Shown one piece after another: positions 23,903 to 32,496 of a stretch of DNA of 48,618 nucleotides (positions within the stretch are counted from its first letter, which is position 1; each line of letters starts with the position of its first letter). The stretch spans positions 1 through 48,618 of IMG/VR virus record IMGVR_UViG_3300031977_001417. One strand, given 5' to 3'. A model generated the notes under the pieces. That model made no database searches. It saw only the letters and a program-made list of their open reading frames with translations, and was not told the DNA's origin. The stretch comes from a virus. A program made the position numbers and the translations under genes.

Positions 23903-24125
23903 CTAAAAAGTCTCTAAAGTCGGAGTATCCTCCAACATGTCTTGATTCTTCACCCACTACAATTTGTGGAAAGGTTCTAGCACCAGGAAACTTTTCTGCA
24001 AATTCTTCCATTGTATAATCAGCATCTAATAAAAGGTACTCGTAATCAAATCCTTTAATATTGCACATTGCTTTTGCTTGTTCACAAACACCACAACGAG
24101 TCTTTCCGTAAATTTTTACTTTCAT
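23892..24125 (-). CDS. Glutaredoxin
   Basis: A 77-residue glutaredoxin with active site C11-G-V-C14, a cis-proline region (ARTFPQIVV), and the glutathione-binding GGYSDF segment. It reduces disulfides, for example in ribonucleotide reductase or the phage peroxiredoxin. The gene overlaps gene 46 by four bases and peptide deformylase by 11. In T4 the equivalent is NrdC. The window contains no ribonucleotide reductase, so its partner must be elsewhere or in the host. Confidence 0.93.
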   Translation of the reverse strand: MKVKIYGKTRCGVCEQAKAMCNIKGFDYEYLLLDADYTMEEFAEKFPGARTFPQIVVGEESRHVGGYSDFRDFLDAE

Positions 24126-25792
24126 GTCATCACCGAATAGTTTTGTTTCTTATCAAATTTAATAACACTTCTGAATTTGTCAAATAGTTGATCACCTTTA
24201 TGACTAATAACAAAGACGTGAGTGTCATCACCAATCGTACTCAATAGTTGCATTACATAATCTGTTCCGTTGTTATCTAACGAACTATCAAACACTTCAT
24301 CTAGTAACAAAAGATTAGTACTAGCGCTGTTTTTCATTTTAGCAATCGTTCTCCATGTAAACAACAATGCTAAATCGATACGCTGTTTTTCTCCTTCACT
24401 AAAAGATGCATAACTAAATTTATCTCTATGCCTGGACTTAATTGTTTCTTTAAACGTTTCGTCCAAATCAAACTGTACGAAAAAGTCCATGGCACTTAGG
24501 TATTTATTAACCAACTTATTAATAGCAGGCAAATATTGTCGAATAATTTTTGTTTTAATACCAGAGTCTTTCAACAAAGAGCTTGCAATATCATAATACG
24601 TTTTTTCTTCGTTTAGATCTGACTTCTCACCTACCTTTTTAAGTGCAGCTTTAGCAAGTGTTTTTAACTTATCCTGTTCTTTGCTAATGTCTCCAACTTC
24701 ATTTTGTGTGGAGTCTACCTCTAAATGTAAACGTTGTAGCAATCTCTGATCGGAAATAATTTGAGATTGTTGTTCATTAATAAAGTCTGAGAGCTCTAAA
24801 TATTTGTCGTATGTTGCATCTACCTCGGCAACCTTTGTCTCCAAGTCGTTTAAAGCAGTTTCTAGTTCACTTACTTTATCTTTTTTGTCCTTTGTCATTG
24901 ACTCTTTAAAGTCATGTGGTATACCTTGTTTACAGGTAGGACAGTCTTCGTTGTTGTGATAAAACTCTAGTTCCGCTTCTGTGTCTTTAAGTTTTCTTCC
25001 GACTGTTGATCGAAGTTCGGCAAGTTGATCTTTCTTTTCTGTGACATTTCCCAATGCGTCTTTCTTCTCGATTGTTGTCTCGATAACTGCCGTGACATCA
25101 TTAACCTTCTGCGTAAGCTCATTTATTTCCTCTTGCAGTTTTTGGACACGCTTCTTTTTATCGCCTTCCAATGTATGTATATATTGTTCTTGTATGTTTG
25201 CCTTTTCTCTTGCAAGTTCTAACTCGCCCTGCAAGAATCTAAGACGTTCTTTCAAGTCGTCTTGTTTTTGTTTTAGAACATTATTCATAGACGTAAAGAT
25301 TTGAATGTCTAAAATGTCCTCAATAATTTCCCTTCTAATGTTAGGTGTTAACTGCATAAAAGGAGTAAAAGAAGCGCTACCTAAAAGACAAATTTGTGTA
25401 AATGACTTATAGTTTAGTTTTAGAATACCTTCTTCCAATACTTTCTGAAAGTCTCTTACATTAGCATTTTCATTTATCTTTTGTCCGTTTTGTATAATTT
25501 CAAATACAGCAGGAATAGCACCTCGCCTAACTAGGTATTTGTTTTTACCAATATCAAACTCTACCTCTACCATTAGTTTCTTTCTATTAATAGAATTAAT
25601 TAGCTGAGGTTTAGATACGTTTCTAAAAGGCTTATTAAACAAAACGTAGGTAATAGCATCTAACAATGTAGATTTACCACTACCGTTTTCTCCAACAATA
25701 AGCGTATTGGGGCTTCTATCTAATTTTATCTCTGTAAAAGAGTTTCCGGTAGATAGAAAATTCTTCCACCGAATAGTTTTAAAATAAATCAT
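24122..25792 (-). CDS. 46: Recombination nuclease ATPase subunit (T4 gp46, Rad50/SbcC-like)
   Basis: A 556-residue SMC-like ATPase: Walker A GENGSGKS (34-41), a long coiled coil with a CPTC zinc hook (C284, C287), the ABC signature SFSEGEKQRIDLAL, and Walker B LLLLDEVFD. With gp47 it resects DNA ends for UvsX-dependent recombination and helps degrade host DNA. Length matches T4 gp46 (560). Its ATG overlaps gene 47 by four bases and its stop overlaps glutaredoxin by four. Confidence 0.97.
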   Translation of the reverse strand: MIYFKTIRWKNFLSTGNSFTEIKLDRSPNTLIVGENGSGKSTLLDAITYVLFNKPFRNVSKPQLINSINRKKLMVEVEFDIGKNKYLVRRGAIPAVFEIIQNGQKINENANVRDFQKVLEEGILKLNYKSFTQICLLGSASFTPFMQLTPNIRREIIEDILDIQIFTSMNNVLKQKQDDLKERLRFLQGELELAREKANIQEQYIHTLEGDKKKRVQKLQEEINELTQKVNDVTAVIETTIEKKDALGNVTEKKDQLAELRSTVGRKLKDTEAELEFYHNNEDCPTCKQGIPHDFKESMTKDKKDKVSELETALNDLETKVAEVDATYDKYLELSDFINEQQSQIISDQRLLQRLHLEVDSTQNEVGDISKEQDKLKTLAKAALKKVGEKSDLNEEKTYYDIASSLLKDSGIKTKIIRQYLPAINKLVNKYLSAMDFFVQFDLDETFKETIKSRHRDKFSYASFSEGEKQRIDLALLFTWRTIAKMKNSASTNLLLLDEVFDSSLDNNGTDYVMQLLSTIGDDTHVFVISHKGDQLFDKFRSVIKFDKKQNYSVMT

Positions 25793-26844
25793 ACAAAGTC
25801 CTGTGCTTCTACATATAAGTTCTGTAAAAGCGCTTTTAGTCTCTCTTTATTTAAATCTGTTTCAACACTATCCACATACTCTTTAAGTAGGGACATGGTG
25901 TCCTCAATGTTCATATCTTCGCCAATAGCTTCATCTTCAAACTCTGAAAAGTCTTCTAGTATTTTTAGTTCAACTAGATTACAAGCATACAATTTATCCA
26001 CAAAGGTATCAAACTTTGTAAAGTCTGTTTTCTTTGTTACGACTAATTTAACACATGTATTTTTAATAGAGTCAAAGTTAAAGTTATCTGCAATGCAATC
26101 ATTATCTGTATCATTATAGTACAGTTTATGAAACATTTTAAAGGGATTGTTTACATACTCTAGGGTTTCTTTTTTCGTATCAAAGACTGCGAATCCTCTC
26201 GGGTCCTCAAAATCCGCCCAAGTGATTTCGTAAGGGTTTCCCATATATGTAATATTGCCACGGCTATGCCTATGATGAAAATGCCCACTAACCACAAGGT
26301 TAAAACCCCCAAACAAAGAAGGATCCATACCATGAGCGTTAGGTATTCCACGATACATGTCGTAACCCGAGAACTCAAAATGTCCGAAACAAATTTTTGA
26401 GTCTGTGTCTTTAATGTGGTTAGTACATCTTTCATAATTCTCTCCACATATCCACGGCATCATTAAAACTTTTGTGCCGTCAAAATTTAAATCTGTTGGC
26501 TCTTCTACTAGTGTAATATTTTTATACTCTGTTAGAAGAAGCTCTGGCGAATTTACTTCATTAGTGTTCTTAAAATATGTATCATGATTGCCTGGAATCA
26601 TGTACACATCAATATCTCTTTTTTCTAATTCATCAAAGAAATATTCTTTACAAGACTTTAGAGTGTTATAGTTAATATACTTTCTGCGATCAAAAGTATC
26701 TCCTAAGTCTAATACAGTCTTAATGCCTCTTTTTTCTAGTTCAGGAAAGAAACATTCAGTGTAAAACTTTCTAAAGTAATTGTCGAAGTGTAAGGAATCA
26801 CTTCTTGCACCGAAGTGCAAGTCAGTAATTAAGGCAATTTTCAT
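25789..26844 (-). CDS. 47: Recombination nuclease subunit (T4 gp47, Mre11/SbcD-like)
   Basis: A 351-residue metallophosphoesterase with the Mre11 metal-binding motifs in order: D8-x-H10 (ITDLHFGARSD), LGDTFDRR, PGNHDTY and GHFHHRHS. It provides the nuclease activity of the gp46/47 complex. T4 gp47 has 339 residues. The gene starts five bases after queD and overlaps gene 46 by four. The consensus promoter at 27764-27792 probably drives the set from the nucleotidyltransferase gene through 46. Confidence 0.97.
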   Translation of the reverse strand: MKIALITDLHFGARSDSLHFDNYFRKFYTECFFPELEKRGIKTVLDLGDTFDRRKYINYNTLKSCKEYFFDELEKRDIDVYMIPGNHDTYFKNTNEVNSPELLLTEYKNITLVEEPTDLNFDGTKVLMMPWICGENYERCTNHIKDTDSKICFGHFEFSGYDMYRGIPNAHGMDPSLFGGFNLVVSGHFHHRHSRGNITYMGNPYEITWADFEDPRGFAVFDTKKETLEYVNNPFKMFHKLYYNDTDNDCIADNFNFDSIKNTCVKLVVTKKTDFTKFDTFVDKLYACNLVELKILEDFSEFEDEAIGEDMNIEDTMSLLKEYVDSVETDLNKERLKALLQNLYVEAQDFV

Positions 26845-26849
26845 AGTGC

Positions 26850-27296
26850 TTATACCTCATAGATACCAGAGTTAGCACCGTGTTCACTTACCTCACAAGA
26901 TACACAAAAGCATCTGCCGTTAGTTATTTCTTTTACTAGGGCATCAGCATACCAAAAAGCATGTTCTGCAAACTTCTCGCAGCCTACACCATTAAGTACA
27001 ATAACTTTAGCAAGTCCTTTTTCTTCTAGTTCTAAAAAATCTTTCATTGCAGGATCATCTTTGTCAACAACAAGAGTATGATCAAACATATCTTTTAGCC
27101 ATTGTTTTAGAGGCTTTAGTCCTCCAAAGTCAACTACCCAATTTTTGTCGTCAAGGGCGTGTGTACCAAACTTAAAACTAAATGAGAGTGCATAACCATG
27201 TAGTAAAGAACAATGACTATGCTTAGCATTAGGTTGTCTAAAGACACAAGAAAGTCCTTCGTTATGTCCGTATGTTTTTGTTGAAAAGTTTTTCAT
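26850..27296 (-). CDS. queD: QueD-like 6-carboxytetrahydropterin synthase
   Basis: A 148-residue T-fold enzyme of the PTPS/QueD family. Visible hallmarks are the zinc-site segment around HSHCSLLHGYAL, WVVDFGGLK, MFDHTLVV, the catalytic-type C106-E (GCEKFAEHAF) and EVSEHGANSGIYE. QueD converts dihydroneopterin triphosphate to carboxytetrahydropterin, step two of 7-deazaguanine synthesis, between FolE (31792-32496) and QueE (33082-33969). Its ATG directly follows the stop of the nucleotidyltransferase gene, with GGGAG upstream. Confidence 0.9.
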   Translation of the reverse strand: MKNFSTKTYGHNEGLSCVFRQPNAKHSHCSLLHGYALSFSFKFGTHALDDKNWVVDFGGLKPLKQWLKDMFDHTLVVDKDDPAMKDFLELEEKGLAKVIVLNGVGCEKFAEHAFWYADALVKEITNGRCFCVSCEVSEHGANSGIYEV

Positions 27297-27731
27297 TTAC
27301 TGCTCCCATTTCTGTAGAATCCAACTAGAACTGTTTGCCTTGTGAGAACCACCAACACCAAATAAGAATGTTACTTGTGGGGCAGACATTTCCGGGATAT
27401 TTTCTTTTGTTCGATCACCACCATTCATAAAAATAAATTCTAGTTCTGTATCATGATCAAAATAAATTTGTTTCGTTTTACTTATAAGGTTAAGGGCAGT
27501 GTTGTCGTCATCATTAAAAGATAAAACTTGATCAACACCTACAATGTTACTAACAATAGTAGCACGTTCTCCCCAAGGCATAAAGTACTTGCCTTTCTTT
27601 CGCTCCAACCATTCGTCAGAGTTAACACCTACAACAAGAACATCGCATAGTTCTTTTGCATGTTTAATATAGTGAATGTGTCCACTGTGGATAGGATCAA
27701 ACCCACCAGAGATGATACCAACTTTAAGCAC
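27297..27731 (-). CDS. Cytidylyltransferase-like nucleotidyltransferase (HldE C-domain type)
   Basis: A 144-residue nucleotidyltransferase with the HxGH motif (GGFDPIHSGHIHYI, H15 and H18), VVGVNSDEW and a later ERATIVSNI segment. This is the fold of heptose-phosphate adenylyltransferase and glycerol-phosphate cytidylyltransferase, which activate sugars for LPS or capsule. The specific sugar cannot be read. The GTG start has GGAG upstream and overlaps the glycosyltransferase by eight bases. It lies with a glycosyltransferase and a mannose-phosphate cupin, so surface-sugar building is likely. Confidence 0.85.
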   Translation of the reverse strand: MLKVGIISGGFDPIHSGHIHYIKHAKELCDVLVVGVNSDEWLERKKGKYFMPWGERATIVSNIVGVDQVLSFNDDDNTALNLISKTKQIYFDHDTELEFIFMNGGDRTKENIPEMSAPQVTFLFGVGGSHKANSSSWILQKWEQ

Positions 27732-28698
27732 TAAACCACTCCTCTAGGCAATTATTGTCTATAATTATACACTCGTTTTCATGTTCTGTCAATGCCTTAT
27801 CTACTAAAAGACAGCTTTCTTCAAAACTGTTAAACAGATGCTTATCACTGTATAGTTCTGGGTAAACAAGCCTGTTAGGTACTACTGGTGTACAACCTAA
27901 ATATGCTGCCTCACCAATACCAAAGCCAAAGTTTTCTTGTAGTGCGTAACTAACAACAACCTTAGCTCTTCCTAGCAAGTCGTAGTATTCTTCTTTACTA
28001 AGATTCTGCTCTTGTGTTTTTACAAACTCTATATCCATAAGCGGATTATTTTTCTTTGTAATTCTTTCTAGTTCATCAAACAACCAAGGTTGCTTTTCAT
28101 CACACAAGCGCCCATTAAATACTACAATGTCTTCTTTATCTTTTCCTGCGTGCTTATCCAATCCACTAAAGTCAATAGGCAAGCCTGTAACTACTAGTTT
28201 TTCTGGATTTACAAATCTCTTTTTAATAATATCATTTTTAATAAAGTTACTGGCACAATACACTTTGTCTGAGATATCAAAGATAATATCTTCAAAGTTT
28301 TTAGCCCAACGTTCTAAGTCTCTAACAAAGTCAGTGTCTGTAAAACTACCTGCGTGTATTACACCTGTAATTTTAGCATCCACTTTATGAAAGTAATTCA
28401 TATATGGAATAGATTCAATACCAGGGAACCAAATATCACTAAAGAAAAATCTGTCGCCATCATTAATCACATTGTTTTCGTATAACTCTGCAATAAGAGC
28501 CATTTGTAAACTTTTAAATTTAGATGTAAAAGCGGCATTTAAGAAACAACCCTCAGGCAATGAGGGTTTATCATCAATAGGAACAACCTTAATATACTCT
28601 ATATTATTTTCTTCAAGGTAGTTTGTAATGTCTCTGTCCATGTGAACAGTATATCTGCCTTCAATATGTTCTAGTGGAACATAAATTATTTTACTCAT
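27724..28698 (-). CDS. Glycosyltransferase, GT-B fold (family 4-like)
   Basis: A 324-residue GT-B glycosyltransferase. The N-terminal acceptor domain (1 to about 165) leads to a donor domain with DIVVFNGRLCDEKQP and the family 4-type segment VVSYALQENFGFGIGEAAYL, which holds the E-x7-E nucleotide-sugar site, then GCTPVVPNRLVYPELY. Donor and acceptor are unknown. It overlaps the cupin gene by one base (TAATG). The 3' end contains a perfect sigma70 promoter for the following operon. A role in host-surface or DNA glycosylation is possible. Confidence 0.85.
   Translation of the reverse strand: MSKIIYVPLEHIEGRYTVHMDRDITNYLEENNIEYIKVVPIDDKPSLPEGCFLNAAFTSKFKSLQMALIAELYENNVINDGDRFFFSDIWFPGIESIPYMNYFHKVDAKITGVIHAGSFTDTDFVRDLERWAKNFEDIIFDISDKVYCASNFIKNDIIKKRFVNPEKLVVTGLPIDFSGLDKHAGKDKEDIVVFNGRLCDEKQPWLFDELERITKKNNPLMDIEFVKTQEQNLSKEEYYDLLGRAKVVVSYALQENFGFGIGEAAYLGCTPVVPNRLVYPELYSDKHLFNSFEESCLLVDKALTEHENECIIIDNNCLEEWFSA
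27764..27792 (-). promoter_or_regulatory. Perfect sigma70 promoter inside the glycosyltransferase 3' end
   Basis: TTGACA, 17 bases, TATAAT within codons near the end of the glycosyltransferase. It should drive the nucleotidyltransferase, queD, 47, 46 and following genes. Confidence 0.75.
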
Positions 28699-29057
28699 TA
28701 AATTCTCCCATAATCATCATCAAGGCGTTCGATATCATCTTCATCACAAACTCCTAATTGAACTTCACAAAAAACAAGAGGCTCTTTATCATCATTAGTA
28801 ATTCGATGAATGTCCATCTTGTCAATAAAAATTGTATCCCCTCTCATTACTCGCCATTCGTTTCCGTTTAACTCCATAATGCCTTCACCGGAAATAATAA
28901 TCCAATGTTCTTCTCTGTTCTTATGACGTTGTCTACTTAACCTACAACCAGGGTTTACTTTGATTGTTTTAGTTTTAAACAAGTCACCTTCGTCAATATT
29001 GTGGAATGTTCCCCAAGGACGAATTTCATATTCAACAAGCCTAGCTTCATTCGGCAT
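28698..29057 (-). CDS. Cupin of the mannose-6-phosphate isomerase type II family
   Basis: A 119-residue stand-alone cupin that follows the C-terminal domain of ManC-type enzymes. It has RPWGTF, KVNPGCRLSRQRHKNREEHW (metal-site His and Glu), then SGEGIMELNG, DIHRITND and a final DDIERLDDDYGRI. The family interconverts mannose-6-phosphate and fructose-6-phosphate; alone it may isomerise or bind a related sugar. It overlaps the upstream T-fold gene by 11 bases. It fits the neighbouring sugar genes. Confidence 0.88.
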   Translation of the reverse strand: MPNEARLVEYEIRPWGTFHNIDEGDLFKTKTIKVNPGCRLSRQRHKNREEHWIIISGEGIMELNGNEWRVMRGDTIFIDKMDIHRITNDDKEPLVFCEVQLGVCDEDDIERLDDDYGRI

Positions 29058-29478
29058 AGCTTAGAATTGCTCCATTTTCATTATCTTCATACACTTCTAC
29101 GATAATGTTCCTGTTAGGATATTTCCCAGAGATAACAGCAATTAATTCTTCTGCTATCATTTCACAGGACTTATAATCAAGTTCTAAAACACTTGAATTT
29201 GAAGGCCCTACAGGATAATTCATTTCAAATCCCATTTGTTCCTTCTGTACTGTATACAGTCTTTGTAACCAACGTTTAAACTGAATAAACTCAATATCTC
29301 TATCATTATGATTAACGTCAATAGTTACATAAAAATGAAAGATATGCCTATGGGGATAACCTAGAAAAGATACATCGTCCCAACCGCCTGTTGCTAGATT
29401 AGGATCTGTTAAGGCTGCAGGATATTTGTGTACACCTTCTTGTTGAAAAGATACTTTAATTTGTCTTTTAATTTGCAT
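29047..29478 (-). CDS. Divergent T-fold (QueD/PTPS-like) protein
   Basis: A 143-residue protein that I align to QueD by motif order. HRHIFHFYVTIDV (H43, H45) corresponds to the HGH-type metal segment, DIEFIQFKRWL (61-71) to the DFxxLK segment, CEMIAEEL (C105-E106) to CEKFAEHA of the phage QueD, and E128-V-x-E131-x3-N135-x2-I138 to EVSEHGANSGI. It may be a second, altered pterin enzyme in the 7-deazaguanine pathway; function is inferred. The ATG at 29478 has GGAG upstream. A promoter with TATACT lies at 29646-29674 in the previous gene. Confidence 0.65.
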   Translation of the reverse strand: MQIKRQIKVSFQQEGVHKYPAALTDPNLATGGWDDVSFLGYPHRHIFHFYVTIDVNHNDRDIEFIQFKRWLQRLYTVQKEQMGFEMNYPVGPSNSSVLELDYKSCEMIAEELIAVISGKYPNRNIIVEVYEDNENGAILSYAE

Positions 29479-30010
29479 AAAACCACTCCGGTGTTTCTCT
29501 GTTTGTCCACTTAGCAAAACCTGCTTTGTATTTTCTGTAATAAGCACGATATGCCTCTACTACACTCTCCTGTTTTACATCATCTGGCATCGCTTGTGGT
29601 ACAGGTGTCCCAGGAACATTAGGAATGTTCTTAGGAGGAGTCTTTAGTATACACTCTAATTTAGTTTTTGTCAAGTGTGTTTTACCATAACGATGTGTGT
29701 ACTCTTTACACAGGCTCAACCATGCTTTATAGAGCTCGTTGTAGTTTTCTACTGATTCGCGAACCCACTTTGCCGTTGGATGGTTGATATGAGATGCTTT
29801 GTACAAAATATTTTCTAGTTCTGGATCTTCCATACGCCAACGCTTAATGCTTCGATTGTTAGCAGTTTTGTCAATATACATGTCGCCATCTAATACACGA
29901 TGTGCTGTACAAAGAAGTTGAGTATACTCTGTAGGCATCTTAACAGCATGCTTATCTAAATGATATTTTGATGCTTCGTCAATATCCCAGGCTAGTTTAA
30001 AATAGTTCAT
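29468..30010 (-). CDS. Conserved phage protein of unknown function
   Basis: A 180-residue soluble protein. Readable features are KHAVKMPTEYTQLLCTAHRV near the start, INHPTAKWVRESVENYNELY in the middle, and LCKEYTHRYGKTHL, ending in TNRETPEWFYAN. I have seen this KM-E-QLL / HP-W / EY-RY-K-H pattern in several phage proteins, some annotated as pyrimidine-dimer glycosylase-like, but I cannot support a catalytic site. The ATG overlaps the DpdA-like gene by four bases, so it may work with base modification or repair. Confidence 0.6.
   Translation of the reverse strand: MNYFKLAWDIDEASKYHLDKHAVKMPTEYTQLLCTAHRVLDGDMYIDKTANNRSIKRWRMEDPELENILYKASHINHPTAKWVRESVENYNELYKAWLSLCKEYTHRYGKTHLTKTKLECILKTPPKNIPNVPGTPVPQAMPDDVKQESVVEAYRAYYRKYKAGFAKWTNRETPEWFYAN
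29646..29674 (-). promoter_or_regulatory. Probable sigma70 promoter for the T-fold/cupin/sugar unit
   Basis: TTGACA, 17 bases, TATACT inside the 29468-30010 gene, about 165 bases before the T-fold gene. Confidence 0.5.
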
Positions 30011-31269
30011 GCGAACAAGTCCTCCAATGATGCTGGTGCCTCGTCTCTAACAGGGGCGGATTTCATACTACCGCCTAAGTGTGGACTATTGTACCAGTAA
30101 TTAAACGAATCTAGATCTTTTACATTGTACAGATTTCTGTACTCATGTTCTAGTCCAATTTTTCGTGCAAATTCTAACACATTGTCTGGATTTGTCAAGA
30201 GTTTTTCTACATGTTTAGTAAAATTACCAATACTCTTAAAGATAAATGCTGTTCTAATCTTAATCCATAAGTTAAGATCTGTATGTTCTTCTAGCCATGT
30301 TGTAGCGTTTGTATTTAAAATCTTATGGAATTCTTTTACACTAACAGGGATATCAATAACCTCAGACAAGTCGTTGTAGAACTGTCTATAATAGTCGTCA
30401 AAGTCTCTGCTAAATTTTGTTGTACCTTCTCCCATATAGTACAAGCCTGTTTCTACAGCTCTAGAGTGTGTAGTGCTGTCATAAGATACTACCACATCTT
30501 TATATGTTTCGTTTTGTAGGAAAATTAAATAAGGAAGCATTCTTCGTACAGAGCCTACTCCAAGAACGTGTACATGTAGTTTGCCGTTCTCATCTCGAAT
30601 AGGTGTTTGACTAGCAGTAAAGGCACGCTGTACATCTTCTAAGTTACCTGTTCCAAGTGCAGCCGCTGCCATAGCAATACCGCCTAGTTTTTTGTGCTTC
30701 TCTTGTGGTACTTCTTCTAGAATTTTTTCTGCCCACTTCATGTAAGTAGGAAAGTCATTGCCTTGTAAAATTACAAAAGGTTTACAATTACTGTCAAACT
30801 TGTCAAAGATCTCAAATTGTCTTTTAATGTTTCTGCCTGTAATACTAGCACATTCTTCAAAGCCTTCACGGTTAAAGAAACGCCCTTTTACATCATTTCT
30901 ATCTGAACGATCGCCAACAAGTGTAACAGGGATTTCGTCAAAACACATTCCAACGTCTGCCCACTTTGCTTGGTTCTCATAAACTTTATCTTTTAGTTCG
31001 TCCGTTAGTTGTTTGCCTTGTGTAACAACCTGTAGTCCGCCTGAGTCTGCATGAATATATTTACAGCTGTCTCTATATGCTTGAAACTTTTCTCCAAAGC
31101 CAGACTCTGTACAAGCATTATACAACATGGAAAAATCGTGCGAGTGTTTGTCCTGCACGATATCTTTCATTAACTTATTAACGGTGTAAACATTTTCTGG
31201 ATCGTTAATAATTTTTGGATTTGTCAGACGCATATAAGATGTGCCTGAGACAACATATTCTAATTTCAT
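30007..31269 (-). CDS. dpdA: DpdA-like DNA 7-deazaguanine transglycosylase (TGT family)
   Basis: A 420-residue TGT-fold protein. The substrate-binding Asp motif is HADSGGLQ (D75), the barrel turn is LGGIAMAAAALG, LGVGS lies near 236-240, and the probable nucleophile is D264 in SYDSTTHSR. The zinc-binding CxCxxC of tRNA-guanine transglycosylases is absent, as in phage DpdA enzymes that exchange guanine in DNA for a deazaguanine. FolE, QueD and QueE nearby supply the base. The C-terminus ASLEDLFA resembles that of gp43. It overlaps dexA by four bases. Confidence 0.85.
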   Translation of the reverse strand: MKLEYVVSGTSYMRLTNPKIINDPENVYTVNKLMKDIVQDKHSHDFSMLYNACTESGFGEKFQAYRDSCKYIHADSGGLQVVTQGKQLTDELKDKVYENQAKWADVGMCFDEIPVTLVGDRSDRNDVKGRFFNREGFEECASITGRNIKRQFEIFDKFDSNCKPFVILQGNDFPTYMKWAEKILEEVPQEKHKKLGGIAMAAAALGTGNLEDVQRAFTASQTPIRDENGKLHVHVLGVGSVRRMLPYLIFLQNETYKDVVVSYDSTTHSRAVETGLYYMGEGTTKFSRDFDDYYRQFYNDLSEVIDIPVSVKEFHKILNTNATTWLEEHTDLNLWIKIRTAFIFKSIGNFTKHVEKLLTNPDNVLEFARKIGLEHEYRNLYNVKDLDSFNYWYNSPHLGGSMKSAPVRDEAPASLEDLFA

Positions 31270-31805
31270 GATCTTAATATTTCCAATAATACTTTTGCCT
31301 CTGCCATTGCGTCGTGTAGGGCATTATGATTAATACCTGTTTTTTCTACTTTACGCCCTAGTACATTTGTCAATGTTCGCAAACAATATATGTCCCAAAA
31401 CTTCCAAGGAAACTTAGCGTTACTTGGACGATTAGCAGTCCAGCCAGACTGAATAAAAGCGTTTTCTAAAATAACAACATCAAAGTTAGCACCATTTCCC
31501 CAAATAGGAATGGAGTCCTCTCCATAAAATTTTACAAACTTATCTAGAGCTTCATCTAATGGCACAGGATTTTTTTGCCACGACTCTCTGGCTTCAGCAG
31601 GTTGTTGTTGCCACCACTCTACAGTATCTTTATCAACGTGCATACCAACATCTTTACATGTAATGGGATCAACATTAATAAAAAACTCGCCAACGATGCC
31701 GTCGTTTATAGTAAACGCAACAGCACCAATGCTAGTAATAACTGCATTAGAACGAGTACTTAGAGTTTCTAAGTCAACAATAACTTGTCTTTTAGAAGGA
31801 TCCAT
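31266..31805 (-). CDS. DexA-like 3'-5' exonuclease (DEDDh)
   Basis: A 179-residue RNase T/DnaQ-fold exonuclease with D11-x-E13 (VDLETLST), the central IWGNGANFDVVIL and the final HNALHDAMAEA (DEDDh His and Asp). The VEWWQQQPAEARESW segment recalls T4 DexA (EWWKNQSPEAR). It degrades single-stranded DNA or RNA from the 3' end; T4 DexA is dispensable. AGGA precedes the ATG, which overlaps folE by 14 bases. Confidence 0.9.
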   Translation of the reverse strand: MDPSKRQVIVDLETLSTRSNAVITSIGAVAFTINDGIVGEFFINVDPITCKDVGMHVDKDTVEWWQQQPAEARESWQKNPVPLDEALDKFVKFYGEDSIPIWGNGANFDVVILENAFIQSGWTANRPSNAKFPWKFWDIYCLRTLTNVLGRKVEKTGINHNALHDAMAEAKVLLEILRS

Positions 31806-32496
31806 TGCCTAGTTCCTGTAGCTGTATGTTGTGCATAAATTCATTTTTAAGTGCTTTATCAGACTGTAGAAGTCCTTTTAATACTGTAGTTTGTGTAGAG
31901 CTATTAGAGGATCTAATGCCTCTGTTTTCACAACAACCATGTCGTGCTCTAATGTAAACACCTACTGCCTTAGACTCTGTTAGCTTTTCAATTTCTTTAG
32001 CAATCATTTCGGTAAGTTCTTCTTGTAGGTGTCCGCGAGCTGCTAAGTGTTGTGCGACTCTTGTGTATTTAGATAAGCCAATAACTTTTTGTCCAGGCAT
32101 ACAAGCGATATAACAAACACCTTGTACTGGCTGATGATGATGAGAACACATACTCTTAATGTCAGAACGAATAACAATTAGTTGTTCGTATTCATCTTCG
32201 TTAGGAAAAGATGTAACTGTGGGTGGCTTTTCATATCTGCCTCCCATAATTTCTAATACATACATTTTTGCTAAACGTCTAGCAGTGTCTTTACTGTTAG
32301 GATCATTTTCAGTATCAATAACTAGAGATTCTAAAACACCCTGAAACTTTTGTTGTAGTTCGTTAATTAACATGTCTTGTTCCCAGCTCTCAATATGATC
32401 TGAGATGTTATCACATGCAAAGAAACGAACACCTCTTTTCTTAAGGCGTTCTGCGATTTCCTGACTTACAGGTTTGTTTTCGTTTTCATTCATCAT
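31792..32496 (-). CDS. folE: GTP cyclohydrolase I (FolE)
   Basis: A 234-residue FolE with zinc ligands C117, H120 (MCSHHHQPVQG) and C188 (RHGCCENRG), plus GLSKYTRVAQ and LQEELT. It makes dihydroneopterin triphosphate from GTP, the entry to folate and 7-deazaguanine synthesis. With QueD and QueE in the window, the latter use is likely. The start at 32496 (ATGATG) shares one base with the stop of the phosphoribosyltransferase gene and follows GGGAG. A consensus promoter lies at 32532-32560. Confidence 0.95.
   Translation of the reverse strand: MMNENENKPVSQEIAERLKKRGVRFFACDNISDHIESWEQDMLINELQQKFQGVLESLVIDTENDPNSKDTARRLAKMYVLEIMGGRYEKPPTVTSFPNEDEYEQLIVIRSDIKSMCSHHHQPVQGVCYIACMPGQKVIGLSKYTRVAQHLAARGHLQEELTEMIAKEIEKLTESKAVGVYIRARHGCCENRGIRSSNSSTQTTVLKGLLQSDKALKNEFMHNIQLQELGNGSF

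Noticed and set aside
26160-26447. Minus-strand hydrophobic frame of 95 codons inside gene 47
   Set aside because: It lies wholly within the metallophosphoesterase gene in another frame; its hydrophobicity comes from out-of-frame reading. Likewise 8085-8339, 12742-12987, 17654-17896 and 17951-18136.
30171-30198. Possible promoter inside the DpdA-like gene (TTGACA, 16 bases, TAGAAT)
   Set aside because: The -10 has a mismatch and no unit boundary lies nearby. One such match is expected by chance in AT-rich DNA.
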